Shown here in pieces: positions 1 through 8,814 of a DNA stretch of 18,472 bases; positions within the stretch are counted from its first letter, which is position 1; the number at the start of each line of letters is the position of its first letter. The notes beneath the pieces were generated by a model. It saw only the letters and a list, made by a program, of their open reading frames with translations. It was not told where the DNA came from and did no database searches. The DNA is taken from NCBI GenBank assembly GCA_002425885.1, contig DINC01000278.1, positions 7,500 to 25,971 of the forward strand, given 5' to 3'. The translations under genes were made by a program, and so were the position numbers. This DNA is from Spirochaetia bacterium UBA5550 (GTDB lineage: Bacteria; Spirochaetota; UBA4802; UBA5550).

Positions 1-115
1 TTAACTCAACCCCGCTATTACACGAAGAATTAACTCCGCGATCACTAAAGTCTCCGGCACATATAATTACCCCGGCATGACCAGAAAAATTTTTAATGAA
101 ATAAACCGCTGACAT
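1..115 (-). CDS. Partial protein of unknown function, N-terminus only
   Basis: An ATG at 113-115 opens a frame that stays open for 38 codons to the window edge. It begins three bases after the stop of the small membrane ORF upstream (TAA-ATA-ATG), so it looks like the next gene of the ATPase transcript. The visible peptide starts MSAVYFIKNFSG and continues through a short hydrophobic stretch (GVIICAG) to an SDRG motif near residues 25-28. SDRG followed by an Asn vaguely recalls the start of PP2C-type phosphatases, but too little is visible to assign a family. The ribosome-binding site is weak (CAGG about 12 bases ahead). The evidence is the open frame and tight spacing only. Confidence 0.4.
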   Translation of the reverse strand, partial: MSAVYFIKNFSGHAGVIICAGDFSDRGVNSSCNSGVEL

Positions 116-118
116 TAT

Positions 119-250
119 TTAAAAATACCTGAGCAGCCTGAATATCAGCACTATCCCAAGCACGAGGATAATTATATTTATTATGATAAAAAAAATGTAT
201 CCTGCCATAAAATAGAATTTTCGTTTATCAGTAATTCTCTTCAATGGCAT
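119..250 (-). CDS. Small single-pass membrane protein (43 aa), novel, in ATPase operon
   Basis: This is a 43-codon ORF starting with ATG at 248-250, two bases after the stop of the V-ATPase subunit D gene. The peptide has a basic N-terminus (MPLKRITDKRK), then one very hydrophobic segment at about residues 14-36 rich in Ile, Leu and Phe (for example FFIIINIIILVLGIVLIF), and ends RLLRYF. This is the pattern of a single transmembrane helix with positive charges on both flanks. AGAGGG about 13 bases upstream could serve as a distant ribosome-binding site. I recognise no family. Its position suggests either a small accessory or assembly factor of the rotary ATPase, or an unrelated small membrane protein that shares the transcript. 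Chance hydrophobic ORFs do occur in AT-rich DNA; tight spacing on both sides argues for a real gene. Confidence 0.5.
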   Translation of the reverse strand: MPLKRITDKRKFYFMAGYIFFIIINIIILVLGIVLIFRLLRYF

Positions 251-252
251 AT

Positions 253-870
253 TTATTCACGCCCTCTCCCTATCAGTTTTTTAATAAAAATTTCTTCACG
301 TTCAATCTCCTCCAGTCTGTCCGAGATATATTTTTTAGTCTCTTCATGAGCAGGAATAAATATTTTTTCCAGAGCGTTTACCCTTCGCTGTACTTTTTTA
401 AGTTCAACAGAGAGAAGAAAAACTTTTTTTGCCAGTGAACCATAGTCTGTTATCAGTTTCAGCAGCCTGGGAGCGCAGAGTTTAATCATATCATAAGATG
501 CCCCTGTACCTGAAAGTGACGAAATCATTTCCGGAGCAGCAGACTTTATTCTGTTATGCGGAATAGATATCCCCATAAGCCTTGTCCATTCCACGGATAT
601 ACTGTAATCTGATTTTTCCGACATTGCTTTTACAGCGAGAGTTTCAGCACCTGAATCAACTGCTGCGGATTTATACCTTATGTACAATTCATCAAGAGTC
701 TTTTTAAACTCATCCTCCTGTTCCCTGATTTTCTTAATAGTTTTAACTATTTCAAGAACAAGTATCTCTCTCTTCTGGTTGAGGAGATCAAAGCCTTCAT
801 ATGCGAACTCAAGATCAGATTTAACTTTTCCCAGGTTTGATTTTGTCGGGGCAATATCTATCCTCTGCAT
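253..870 (-). CDS. atpD: V/A-type ATPase subunit D (central stalk)
   Basis: At 205 residues this has the family's usual length. Subunit D is the central rotor shaft that turns inside the A3B3 head and couples it to the membrane ring. The N-terminus carries the typical PTKSNLGKVK-like start, followed by a long coiled-coil helix (about residues 10-75), a central less helical part, and a second long coiled-coil helix (about 130-205) that would pack against the first. The ATG is preceded by GGAG with a 7-base spacer, and subunit B ends two bases upstream, as in most V/A-ATPase operons, where A-B-D is the conserved core order. A different paralogue is very unlikely. Confidence 0.95.
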   Translation of the reverse strand: MQRIDIAPTKSNLGKVKSDLEFAYEGFDLLNQKREILVLEIVKTIKKIREQEDEFKKTLDELYIRYKSAAVDSGAETLAVKAMSEKSDYSISVEWTRLMGISIPHNRIKSAAPEMISSLSGTGASYDMIKLCAPRLLKLITDYGSLAKKVFLLSVELKKVQRRVNALEKIFIPAHEETKKYISDRLEEIEREEIFIKKLIGRGRE

Positions 871-872
871 CG

Positions 873-2273
873 CTAATCTCCGCTTTTATCAGGGATATAA
901 TACCGCTGAATATCATCACGGGAAATCCTGTATAGTTCCTCTTCAGGAAGAAATGAAAGCATCTTCCATCCTATTGAAAGCGTAGTTTCAATATCACGGT
1001 TTTCGTCATATCCCTGGCTCAGATACTCCTCTTCAAAAGACCGGCCGAAATGTAGATAAAGCTTATCCATTTTCGACAGTTCCTCTTCGCCTACAATTGC
1101 CGCAAGGGACCTTATTCTTTTAACTTTCGCATAACAGGCAAACAACTGCGCTGCAAGTCCCGCGTGGTCCTTCCGGGTTCTTCCTTCACCTATACCGTCC
1201 TTCATCAGACGGGAGAGTGACGGCAGCCCCGCAATAGGGGGATAAATCCCGCGATTGAAAAGCTCTCTTTCGAGGACTATCTGACCTTCAGTAATGTAGC
1301 CGGTAAGGTCCGGTACAGGGTGTGATATATCATCACTGGGCATTGTGAGGATCGGTATCTGAGTAATTGAACCTCTCCTCCCCCTTATCCTTCCGGACCG
1401 CTCATATATTGAAGCGAGGTCGCTGTACAGGTAACCGGGATAACCTTTACGGGACGGTATCTCTCCACGTGAACTTGAAAGCTCACGGAGCGACTCGCAG
1501 TAGTTAGTCATATCTGTCAGTATAACAAGAACATGCATTTCAAGATCGTATGCAAGATGTTCAGCAAGTGTAAGCGCAGCACGGGGAGTTATAATTCTCT
1601 CTATTGAGGGGGAGTTCGCAAGGCTCAGGAAAATTGCCGAGTTATCAAGAACTCCGCTCTCTTCAAGTGAATTGATAAAGAACCATGCCACATCAAATTT
1701 CACACCCATTGCCGCGAAAACAACAGTAAACTCCTCTTCTGATGTTAGAATTTTTGCCTGCCTTGCGATCTGCGCAGCAATCCTGTTATGCGGCATACCG
1801 CTTCCCGAGAACACAGGGAGCTTCTGCCCTCGAATAAGGGTATTCATTCCGTCAATGGCTGATATCCCCGTCTGGATAAAATCGCGCGGATATTCCCTGC
1901 TGTAGGGATTTATCGGAAGCCCGTTTACGTCACGCATAATCTCAGAAACCACCTGCGGCGCACCGTCAATAGGGCGGCCGAGCCCGTCGAAAATTCTCCC
2001 CAGCATCTCCCTGTGAACAGGTATTTCCAGAGTCTTCCCAAGAAATACTGTACGCATGTTTCTCTGAGAAAGTCCGGTAGTCCCTTCAAAGACCTGCACC
2101 ACTGCCTTATCCTCATCCACCTCAAGAGTCTGGCCGATCCGTATTTCGCCTGAAGGTGTTCTGATTTCAACAAGCTCACCGTAGCCTACACCCTTCACCC
2201 CCTCCACAATAATAAGTGGGCCGGTGATCCCTGCAACATTCATGTACTCACGCTCAGACACCGGAAGCACCAT
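873..2273 (-). CDS. atpB: V/A-type ATPase subunit B (regulatory head subunit)
   Basis: This 466-residue protein is the non-catalytic subunit of the A3B3 head. It has the N-terminal beta-barrel ([16 protein letters not shown]), then the degenerate nucleotide-binding region in which the P-loop is replaced by SGSGMPHNR, as expected for B subunits. The conserved [17 protein letters not shown] and [18 protein letters not shown] segments follow, with a C-terminal helical bundle. The frame overlaps the end of subunit A by 20 bases. The start is uncertain: ATG at 2271-2273 has AAGG directly next to it, too close for a good ribosome-binding site. GTG at 2259-2261 would give a start at SEREYMNV with a better spacer and would match the usual KEY-like N-terminus. 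Confidence 0.95.
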   Translation of the reverse strand: MVLPVSEREYMNVAGITGPLIIVEGVKGVGYGELVEIRTPSGEIRIGQTLEVDEDKAVVQVFEGTTGLSQRNMRTVFLGKTLEIPVHREMLGRIFDGLGRPIDGAPQVVSEIMRDVNGLPINPYSREYPRDFIQTGISAIDGMNTLIRGQKLPVFSGSGMPHNRIAAQIARQAKILTSEEEFTVVFAAMGVKFDVAWFFINSLEESGVLDNSAIFLSLANSPSIERIITPRAALTLAEHLAYDLEMHVLVILTDMTNYCESLRELSSSRGEIPSRKGYPGYLYSDLASIYERSGRIRGRRGSITQIPILTMPSDDISHPVPDLTGYITEGQIVLERELFNRGIYPPIAGLPSLSRLMKDGIGEGRTRKDHAGLAAQLFACYAKVKRIRSLAAIVGEEELSKMDKLYLHFGRSFEEEYLSQGYDENRDIETTLSIGWKMLSFLPEEELYRISRDDIQRYYIPDKSGD

Positions 2274-4041
2274 CCTTAATATTTCTCAGAAGTTCAAACA
2301 TCCCGGATAACAGCTTCTCTTCAAACTGATCTATCATTTCATGCTCATCATTTCCGATCTCTGATTTAAGCCGGGTCAGCTCTGAAATGCCCGGCATTGC
2401 AAGTATATCCTTAAGCTCAACACCGCTGCCGAGGAGTTTATTACCCTCATGAAAAAATTTAAGCATTAATTTTAAAAGCTTCATCTGTTTCAAAGGTGTA
2501 CTGTACATATCCTTGGTATCAAAGGCATTCTGCTGGAGAAACCCGTTTTTAATAATTTCAGCACAATGCAGAAGAAACCTCTGTTCAACAGGAAGAGCGT
2601 CAGGCCCCACAAGTTTAACTATCTGCTGAAGCCGGTTCTCTTCCAGGAGAATATTCAGCGCTGCTGTACGGATCTCATGCCAGGCGCTGTCCACTCCTGT
2701 CCACCACCCCTTTATGTCATCGAGATACTCGCTGTAACTGTCTATCCAGCTGATTGATGGATAATGTCTTGCATCCGCCAGTATCTTATCAAGGGCCCAG
2801 AAGCACCTGACAAAACGCGTCGTATGCTGTGTCACAGGCTCGGAAAAATCCCCTCCAGGTGGAGAAACCGCTCCGATTATTGATATACTCCCCTCTGTGC
2901 CGCATAACGTATCAACGTAACCGCCCCGTTCATAAAACTCCGCGAGTCTTGTCGCCAGGTACGAAGGGAACCCTTCCTCTGCGGGCATATCTCCCAGTCT
3001 GCTGGAAAGCTCCCGGAGAGCCTCTGCCCAACGCGACGTGGAGTCTGCCATTATCGCCACATTGTAACCCATGTCGCGGTAATACTCCGCAATGGTAACT
3101 CCCGTGTATATACTCACCTCCCGTGCGGCAACAGGCATATTGGATGTGTTTGCAATCATCACTGTGCGTTCCATGAGGGGGCGTCCCGACCTGGGATCAA
3201 CCAGCTTCGGAAATTCATTGAGTACATCCGTCATCTCGTTTCCCCTTTCCCCGCACCCGATGTAGACTATAATCTCAGCATCGCACCACTTTGCAAGGGC
3301 GTGCTGAGTCATGGTCTTCCCTGTACCGAAACCTCCGGGAATAGCAGCTGTCCCTCCGCGAGCTATGGGAAAAAATGTATCAATAATCCGCTGCCCTGTT
3401 ATAAGGGGTACTGTTGATTTTTTCTTCTCACGGAAAGGCCTCGGTTTACGCACAGGCCAGTAGTTAGCAAGCTTTCCTGAAAAAATTCCTTTTTCTGTTT
3501 TTACGCGATAGATCTCATCTTCGATAGTGTAACTTCCGGATGGAGCAATGTATTCTATAATCCCGGAAACTCCCGGCGGGATCATAATCCTGTGGAGCAC
3601 AGCTTCACTCTCCATAATCCCCCCGATCACAATGCCGCTCTTTATCTCCTCACCTGCAAAGGCGGTAATATCCACACTCCATTTTCTATCAACATCAAGA
3701 GGTGATGCTTTAACACCTTTGGTGATGAATGAGCCTGTGAGCTGTTCGAGGCTGATAAGGGGGCGCTGAATGCCGTCATAGATATTGGATATTAAGCCGG
3801 GGCCAAGAAGCACAGAGAGCGGCCTCCCTGATGTTGTGACTGTGTCGCCGGGTTTTAATCCCGTGTTATCCTCGTATACCTGGATCACTGCTATTTCATT
3901 CTGAAACCGGATAAGTTCACCAATAAGTCTGTATGGCCCTACTTCTGCCATGTCCATCATCCCCGCACCGGTTAGCCCCACAGCTTTAACTATCGGGCCG
4001 TTAACGCTTACAATTCTCCCTGTCAAACCTGTTTCGCTCAC
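2254..4041 (-). CDS. atpA: V/A-type ATPase catalytic subunit A
   Basis: This 595-residue protein is the ATP-hydrolysing or ATP-forming subunit of the A3B3 head. The P-loop GGFGTGKT is intact, with the nucleotide-contacting Lys at residue 242, followed by the catalytic GERGNE motif. The non-homologous insertion typical of A subunits lies between the N-terminal barrel and the P-loop (about residues 110-200). The conserved [22 protein letters not shown] and [16 protein letters not shown] regions are present. Translation begins at GTG (4039-4041), and the GTGA overlaps the stop of subunit E by four bases, which implies translational coupling. GGA lies 6 bases ahead. Nothing suggests loss of function. 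Confidence 0.97.
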   Translation of the reverse strand: MSETGLTGRIVSVNGPIVKAVGLTGAGMMDMAEVGPYRLIGELIRFQNEIAVIQVYEDNTGLKPGDTVTTSGRPLSVLLGPGLISNIYDGIQRPLISLEQLTGSFITKGVKASPLDVDRKWSVDITAFAGEEIKSGIVIGGIMESEAVLHRIMIPPGVSGIIEYIAPSGSYTIEDEIYRVKTEKGIFSGKLANYWPVRKPRPFREKKKSTVPLITGQRIIDTFFPIARGGTAAIPGGFGTGKTMTQHALAKWCDAEIIVYIGCGERGNEMTDVLNEFPKLVDPRSGRPLMERTVMIANTSNMPVAAREVSIYTGVTIAEYYRDMGYNVAIMADSTSRWAEALRELSSRLGDMPAEEGFPSYLATRLAEFYERGGYVDTLCGTEGSISIIGAVSPPGGDFSEPVTQHTTRFVRCFWALDKILADARHYPSISWIDSYSEYLDDIKGWWTGVDSAWHEIRTAALNILLEENRLQQIVKLVGPDALPVEQRFLLHCAEIIKNGFLQQNAFDTKDMYSTPLKQMKLLKLMLKFFHEGNKLLGSGVELKDILAMPGISELTRLKSEIGNDEHEMIDQFEEKLLSGMFELLRNIKDGASGV

Positions 4042-4673
4042 CTGCTTTCCACTCCATCAGCGTACTCATTAACCAGTCTCATTATAACTCTTTTCAGCTC
4101 ATCACTCTTCCTGTAAAAAATTCTTTCCACGGTATTATTGAAAACAACTTCCGGTTCATCATCAATAACTAACGCGCCCCCTGTTATAATACCTTCATCC
4201 TGGATAATTCTGATTTTAATGTTACTGCATTTTTTTGAAGCTTCATTCATTATCATTTCAGAAAATTCCGCGTCTCTGGGAGATATACATATCGTCATAC
4301 TTCTCCCTGTTATATCCTTCAGAGGCGCGGTTGCACATTGTTTAAGAAAATCAGCATACCTTCTGTCACTCCTTATAATCTCCGACGCTCCGGTTAATAC
4401 GCTGTTGATGAATCCGTTTATCACTTCAAGATTCTGTTTTTTTAATTCGATTGATAATAGATTTGCGGCCTTACCCTCTTCATACTGAATTATTTTCTCT
4501 GACTTTGCCTGCTCCGCAGCACGGAAATTTTCTATCTCATCTCTTACCTGATCTTCTATTCTTTTAATTTCAGCATCAGCATCAGAATTTATTCCGTCTA
4601 TTTTTGATCTCACATTCCGGCGCAGAGTTTCAATAAGGCCGGCAGGATCATTCTTTAATGCTGTTTCATTCAC
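4038..4673 (-). CDS. atpE: V/A-type ATPase subunit E (peripheral stalk)
   Basis: This 211-residue protein has an N-terminal charged coiled-coil helix (about residues 15-85, rich in Glu, Lys, Arg and Ala) and a C-terminal globular alpha/beta domain (about 90-205) ending NNTVERIFYRKSDELKRVIMRLV. This is the usual organisation of subunit E, which pairs with the H/G subunit to form the peripheral stalk holding the A3B3 head static. The start is GTG at 4671-4673, overlapping the stop of F by four bases (GTGA), with GGGGG about 7 bases upstream. Sequence identity in this family is low, so the call rests on architecture plus position just before subunit A. Confidence 0.85.
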   Translation of the reverse strand: MNETALKNDPAGLIETLRRNVRSKIDGINSDADAEIKRIEDQVRDEIENFRAAEQAKSEKIIQYEEGKAANLLSIELKKQNLEVINGFINSVLTGASEIIRSDRRYADFLKQCATAPLKDITGRSMTICISPRDAEFSEMIMNEASKKCSNIKIRIIQDEGIITGGALVIDDEPEVVFNNTVERIFYRKSDELKRVIMRLVNEYADGVESR

Positions 4674-4975
4674 AGCGCCACCCCCAGGGCATCTGTTATA
4701 TAGTCTGTGAGTGACTTACCGAATCCACCCGCATCATCAATACCGGGTATTTCAATTATAACCCGGCGCGACGTTTCGAGGTTTACCCTTTTGATAATAT
4801 CACCCAGAGATTCAGAACACTCCCTTGTCACAAGAATCACCAGCGCCTCATCATCTGAAAGAAGAGATTTAAGAATATGAACGGAATTTGACGCATCAGC
4901 ATAAAAGCCTTCAATCCCGCATATTCTGAAGGCATTCACAGTATGAGCATCACCTATGAGAAAAATTTTTTCCAT
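4670..4975 (-). CDS. atpF: V/A-type ATPase subunit F (central stalk)
   Basis: I take the start at ATG 4973-4975, giving 101 residues beginning MEKIFLIGDAHTVNAFRICG. This matches the typical opening strand and IGD-x-x-T-x-x-x-F-R motif of subunit F. The open frame extends seven codons further to a TTG at 4994-4996 inside the end of subunit K, but that start would add residues the family lacks. Subunit F is a small Rossmann-like protein bound to subunit D in the rotor and helps regulate or stabilise rotation. No strong ribosome-binding site is visible, so translation may depend on coupling to K, whose stop lies 4 bases upstream. Confidence 0.88.
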   Translation of the reverse strand: MEKIFLIGDAHTVNAFRICGIEGFYADASNSVHILKSLLSDDEALVILVTRECSESLGDIIKRVNLETSRRVIIEIPGIDDAGGFGKSLTDYITDALGVAL

Positions 4976-4979
4976 AAAA

Positions 4980-5330
4980 CTAAATCTTGTTAACAAGCAT
5001 AATCGCTATAATCAGCCCGTATATAGCGATCCCCTCTGCCATTCCAAGAAAAACCAGAGCCCTCCCCCCCAGTTCAGGCTTTTCGCTCATGGCTCCCATG
5101 GCTGCAGTTCCGATCCGTGCCAGGGCATAGGAGCTTGTTATACATGAGATACCAACTGCTGCAACTGCCGCATATGCAAAAAGCGCGCGCCCGTTTTCTG
5201 TCTTCATAATAACAGGCGCTGTTTCAGTTACCGCTTCTGCGGCATATGCCCCTGCTGCGAGGAGAAGAAATCCTGCTGCCGGGACAATCAGTTTTAAAAT
5301 TATCCCGGTTGAAATTATTTTTCTATACAT
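4980..5330 (-). CDS. atpK: V/A-type ATPase subunit K (membrane c-ring proteolipid)
   Basis: The start is placed at ATG 5328-5330, just after GGAGGG. An in-frame ATG four codons upstream (5340-5342) overlaps that ribosome-binding site and is less likely. The 116-residue product has an N-terminal hydrophobic segment (about residues 6-31, ending AGAYAAEAV) that looks like a signal peptide or extra helix. It is followed by one helical hairpin: YAAVAAVGISCITSSYALARIG, a polar loop (SEKPELGG), and LVFLGMAEGIAIYGLIIAIML. The Glu in GMAEG (residue 99 from this start) is the ion-carrying carboxylate. One hairpin per subunit means a prokaryote-style c-ring. No Gln is visible in the first helix of the hairpin, which hints at proton rather than sodium coupling. 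Confidence 0.93.
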   Translation of the reverse strand: MYRKIISTGIILKLIVPAAGFLLLAAGAYAAEAVTETAPVIMKTENGRALFAYAAVAAVGISCITSSYALARIGTAAMGAMSEKPELGGRALVFLGMAEGIAIYGLIIAIMLVNKI

Positions 5331-5349
5331 AAAACCCTCCATCCTGCAT

Positions 5350-7317
5350 CTATCTTAACTTAAGTGAAAACGGCGTGAAAGCTGTACCGTCCCCTTTAAA
5401 AAATTTACTGAAAAATTCATAATATTCAAGTCTCATAGACTGGATTGAACAGACCAGACCCTCAAGCAGCATGATAAATATATTACCTGTAACAATAGCC
5501 GTTATTGCTCCTATGCTTTTCATAGATGGATCAATAATTTCAGCAAGAGTGAACACAGCGATGCTCAACCCCGCATGACTCAGAGCAAAGGCTCCTGCCC
5601 TTATGTAGGATATTGTATTCCCCAGAAAACCTGAAAACATCTCTATGATTTCAACTATTGATTCAACAATGTATTCGAATAAACCGTGCGGGAAAAGGGT
5701 TTCGCCATGAAAAAAGATATAACCGAGCGGCCCCCTGAGCAGAAAAAGAAATGATGGCGGAAGAAACAGAGCAGCAATTACAGCAGCACCGGGAAGTTCT
5801 CCTCCAGCTACATACCGCATAACAAAATATATAACAGAGAGATAAACAGCAAGGCCGCAACCCCCCTTTGTACCGAAAAAAGCCTCCTCATAATGCCCGG
5901 AGAATAATCCGTTTACCATGTTAAAAACAAGCCCGGCGGAGATAAATATCACACCTGCCATAATTGCCATTAAAAAAAGCTCCATCATATTTTCCATCGG
6001 GTGAAAGAGAACTGCGGGGATAAGATGCTCATAACTGAATACACTGCCGTATAGAATTCCGAAAACTGCAGCGGAGAGCCCGCACCAGGTCATTATCCCG
6101 CCGAAATCGGATATATTGTTTCTCTCCCCGTATTTTCTCCTCCCATATCTAAGGAGAAATAAACCTGCTGCGGCAATGGTAAGCCCCTGCCCCAGATCAC
6201 CGAACATTACACCGAAAATTACTGTATAAGCAATTGCAGCAGCTGGTGTGGGATCAACTTCACTGTTTCCCGGCGTACCCATCATCTTCACCAGAAGTTC
6301 AAAAGGTTTGAAAATTTTTATATTCTTAAGAAGAACCGGAATCCTGCCCTGGAAACTTCTGTTCTCCTTAACAGAAGCAATTTGCACAAAATAGCTTTCA
6401 CCGGAACCTTCACCCAGAAGAGACTTCAGAGACTCCGCGTCTGCAAAATTTATCCATCCGCTGATAACAACAAGTTCATCTGTAGATAAAAGATCAGATT
6501 CCGCTCCTGAAATTTTAAGAATAATTCTGTAGACTTCCGATAAATAGAGCAGCCTTTCCAGCAGTTTCTCTCTGCTGCTGTCATAGAGCTGATGCAGACG
6601 TTCGAGCCTCCCCTTAAGAATGCCGAGTCTCTTTTTCAGATTTAACTCAAAAGCATCACCCGGCAGTAAAAAATCATCAATCACCGATGATTCGGCAAAG
6701 CCCTCTGTTTTAAGAATCCTGAGTACATCTTCCCTGTCAAAAGAGGGGAACATTACAAGAAGCCTGTTCCCCTTCATAATATGGAACCAGCTCCCCTTCA
6801 TTTCATGAAGACAGTTATCACTGTTTACTGTTCCATAGAAATATGAAGCATACTTCAGGCTGTTAAGTGGAAGGAAATCGATATTGTCTTCGCGGATTAT
6901 TCCGAGATCATCAAGCTGTTTCTCAAGAGAAATTATTCTCTTTTCAATTGCAGCCTCCGCTTTTTTAAATTTATCCCTGCTGCTGACAATACGCCTCACA
7001 TCACGGAGATCCTCTCCTGCATCTCTCCGGAACAGTGACGGCAGATCATCCGCAACAGATCCCCCGGCAATCTCAGTTTCAGCGGTGACACCCTCCTCTG
7101 AAAAAAAATCTTCCGCTGCTGAAACAATGAGCCCGGCAGTTTCACTTACAGAGGAGAGCCCCCGGTTTTTTAATCCATATTCCAGAGCCGGTATTTGCGC
7201 CGCATTTCCTCTGTCAAGATGCAGAAGTCCGCTCCTCCCGAGACTTACGATGAGTTCACTATACCTTACTGCCGGTATCACGATGCTCACTCTCCGTATG
7301 TCGCACTTTGTGAACAT
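5350..7317 (-). CDS. atpI: V/A-type ATPase subunit I (membrane stator, a-subunit)
   Basis: The product is about 655 residues. The N-terminal half (about 1-340) is cytoplasmic with coiled-coil stretches that contact the peripheral stalks. The C-terminal half has about seven or eight membrane helices and begins with the family hallmark DPTPAAAIAYTVIFGVMFGDLGQG. The essential stator Arg, which releases ions from the c-ring Glu, lies in SYIRAGAFALSHAGL (residue 573). The start is ATG 7315-7317, overlapping the stop of subunit C as TGATG, with GAGGGG just ahead. A GTG codon immediately upstream (7318-7320) is an alternative that adds one residue. Confidence 0.95.
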   Translation of the reverse strand: MFTKCDIRRVSIVIPAVRYSELIVSLGRSGLLHLDRGNAAQIPALEYGLKNRGLSSVSETAGLIVSAAEDFFSEEGVTAETEIAGGSVADDLPSLFRRDAGEDLRDVRRIVSSRDKFKKAEAAIEKRIISLEKQLDDLGIIREDNIDFLPLNSLKYASYFYGTVNSDNCLHEMKGSWFHIMKGNRLLVMFPSFDREDVLRILKTEGFAESSVIDDFLLPGDAFELNLKKRLGILKGRLERLHQLYDSSREKLLERLLYLSEVYRIILKISGAESDLLSTDELVVISGWINFADAESLKSLLGEGSGESYFVQIASVKENRSFQGRIPVLLKNIKIFKPFELLVKMMGTPGNSEVDPTPAAAIAYTVIFGVMFGDLGQGLTIAAAGLFLLRYGRRKYGERNNISDFGGIMTWCGLSAAVFGILYGSVFSYEHLIPAVLFHPMENMMELFLMAIMAGVIFISAGLVFNMVNGLFSGHYEEAFFGTKGGCGLAVYLSVIYFVMRYVAGGELPGAAVIAALFLPPSFLFLLRGPLGYIFFHGETLFPHGLFEYIVESIVEIIEMFSGFLGNTISYIRAGAFALSHAGLSIAVFTLAEIIDPSMKSIGAITAIVTGNIFIMLLEGLVCSIQSMRLEYYEFFSKFFKGDGTAFTPFSLKLR

Positions 7318-8297
7318 CACCCCTCACATATTACATTTTCCATTATAATATCCGGGTCAAGCTCAAACCTCAGCCCGTCAGCAATGGCAAAAAGATTCCT
7401 TATCTGCCTGTAAAGCAGCGCCAGATAGCAGGTCACAGTATTTATGGAATGAAAGTTTTCATGAAATGTGCGGCTGAAATCACGCAGCAGCGCCCGCTCC
7501 ATGACCCTCTCTGCGGAGATAACTCCTGCGCCGGTGAGAATGTCAACATAGCTGGTCTGCACCTGCTTAACCAGGAACCTTTCCCACTCCTCAACAGATG
7601 AACGAATGCCGAAACCATAAGCCGGGATAGATATATTAGTTTCAATATATCTCCTGATGCTTGACTCATCCCAGGAATAAACATTCTGAAGCCTCCAGCT
7701 CCAGGAGAGCCTGAAGTAAGCCGCAAGCCCTGTAATAATCTTCATCGAATCCCCTCCCCGTGAAAAGCTCATCGAGTTAGGGAACTCAGCTGCCAGCCTG
7801 AGAGCCGCACGGTCAATAGAGAACTCCACCTCTTCAAATGAACCTGCTGATTCAGAAGTGAGTATATCTCTCATCCATGTATTTTGTGTGTATTTCAAAA
7901 TAGCGGCCACATCAGTGTTGTCAGTGAGCATACCACGGTCCAGTACCGCGAACTCTCCGGTGTTATACCAGATTGACGGCACAGGTGTACGCCTGAATGC
8001 TTTTGCGTAAAGCTGTTTAAGATTCAGTATTTCAAAATAGCGGAGAAAGAGGACAAAAACTTTATGGTATGACTCTGATGCTTCAGCCAGTGAAATTATA
8101 AGCTGAATCTGGCTTTCAAAAAGTCTCTCTTTGATCGAAGTGTAATCGTTTTTAATATTTCCGGAATTAAGCCCGTTTACAACCGGATTAAAATTTCCGT
8201 TCCTTGCCATTTCGGAATAATCCTTCCTGGAAAGAAGCAGACTGTGCAGCGCGTAAATTTTAGCATGAATATAACCACTGTCAGCATAGAAATTCAT
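7317..8297 (-). CDS. atpC: V/A-type ATPase subunit C (rotor-ring socket)
   Basis: This 326-residue helical protein is of the V-ATPase C/AC39 (eukaryotic d) type. It starts YADSGYIHAKIYALHSLLLSRKDYSEMA, the usual opening in which the first helix and a short loop lead into the three-lobed funnel. The C-terminal IRNLFAIADGLRFELDPDIIMENVI resembles the family's final repeat. The subunit sits on the c-ring and connects it to the D-F shaft. AAGGTGG lies about 7 bases before the ATG. In most archaeal-type operons C follows E; here it stands second, before I, so the order is rearranged. Confidence 0.9.
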   Translation of the reverse strand: MNFYADSGYIHAKIYALHSLLLSRKDYSEMARNGNFNPVVNGLNSGNIKNDYTSIKERLFESQIQLIISLAEASESYHKVFVLFLRYFEILNLKQLYAKAFRRTPVPSIWYNTGEFAVLDRGMLTDNTDVAAILKYTQNTWMRDILTSESAGSFEEVEFSIDRAALRLAAEFPNSMSFSRGGDSMKIITGLAAYFRLSWSWRLQNVYSWDESSIRRYIETNISIPAYGFGIRSSVEEWERFLVKQVQTSYVDILTGAGVISAERVMERALLRDFSRTFHENFHSINTVTCYLALLYRQIRNLFAIADGLRFELDPDIIMENVICEG

Positions 8298-8309
8298 AAC
8301 CGCACCACC

Positions 8310-8624
8310 TTATGTCCGGTTATCAAGTATTACAGATACTATCCTCCCGGTTATTTTATTTTTCAGTCTCCCGTCATCAAGGAGCAGCTGCTGCTCCTGC
8401 CGCGCCTCCTTAAGTCTGTTCGCCTTGCTGCATTTTATTTCCTGCAATTTCCCTTCACTCATACTTCTGTATTCGGCCGCAATCCTGCTTAACTCAGATT
8501 CCCTGAATTCAGCCAACTCTCTCCTTCGGATTTCAACTCTCTCCCCGGCACTCAATTTTGCTGCTTCGAGCTCCCTGGCGAGCCTTACATCCTCTTCGAT
8601 AATATGACTGATATCCGGATCCAT
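8310..8624 (-). CDS. V/A-type ATPase peripheral-stalk subunit H/G-like
   Basis: This 104-residue protein is almost wholly an amphipathic, highly charged coiled coil (about residues 10-90; ARELEAAKLSAGERVEIRRR and following), with no membrane segment. This is the form of the small stalk subunit called H in archaea and G in Thermus, which dimerises with E. Such coiled coils cannot be assigned by sequence alone. Its place as first gene of the ATPase operon, where H/G usually stands, decides the call. It is 12 bases upstream of subunit C. The ribosome-binding site is weak (GGTG). Confidence 0.78.
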   Translation of the reverse strand: MDPDISHIIEEDVRLARELEAAKLSAGERVEIRRRELAEFRESELSRIAAEYRSMSEGKLQEIKCSKANRLKEARQEQQLLLDDGRLKNKITGRIVSVILDNRT

Positions 8625-8656
8625 ATCTACACCGTATAACGGTTTTAATTGTTAAT

Positions 8657-8685
8657 AATTTAGCGATTATTGTGTCCCCGGTCAA
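8657..8685 (-). promoter_or_regulatory. Candidate sigma-70-type promoter for the ATPase operon
   Basis: On the minus strand TTGACC (8680-8685) and TAAATT (8657-8662) are separated by exactly 17 bases. The -35 matches the consensus at 5 of 6 positions and the -10 at 4 of 6. Transcription would begin near 8650, about 25 bases before the H/G start codon. An AATAAT-N6-ATTATT dyad (8654-8671) covers the -10 element and could be an operator. Assigned by pattern only. Confidence 0.45.
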
Positions 8686-8758
8686 TAAAATGATCACTAA
8701 AGCCTGAAAATAGTTCTTTTTATAATTAAATAAATTTTCCGGAGAAATTTTCACAAAA

Positions 8759-8776
8759 AATGTCACACATGGCATT
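8759..8776 (+). promoter_or_regulatory. Inverted repeat in sigma-factor leader (operator or hairpin)
   Basis: AATGTCA and TGGCATT flank a CACA centre. The arms pair over 7 positions, one of them G-U. The dyad lies 38 bases before the sigma-factor start. A TATAAT sits upstream at 8721-8726 without a convincing -35 at the usual distance, so the promoter itself is not firmly located. The dyad could be a repressor site or an RNA hairpin in the leader. Confidence 0.3.
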
Positions 8777-8814
8777 TAAAAAGGTATATGTAAAAGAGGA
8801 GAGAGGAAGAGTTT

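Noticed and set aside
4976..4996. Longer subunit F starting at TTG 4994-4996
   Set aside because: It adds seven residues not seen in the family and overlaps subunit K; ATG 4973-4975 gives the canonical N-terminus.
6884..7348. Plus-strand open frame of 154 codons opposite subunit I
   Set aside because: It is antisense to a well-conserved ATPase gene, Ser/Pro/Arg-rich in composition and without a ribosome-binding site; a shadow frame.
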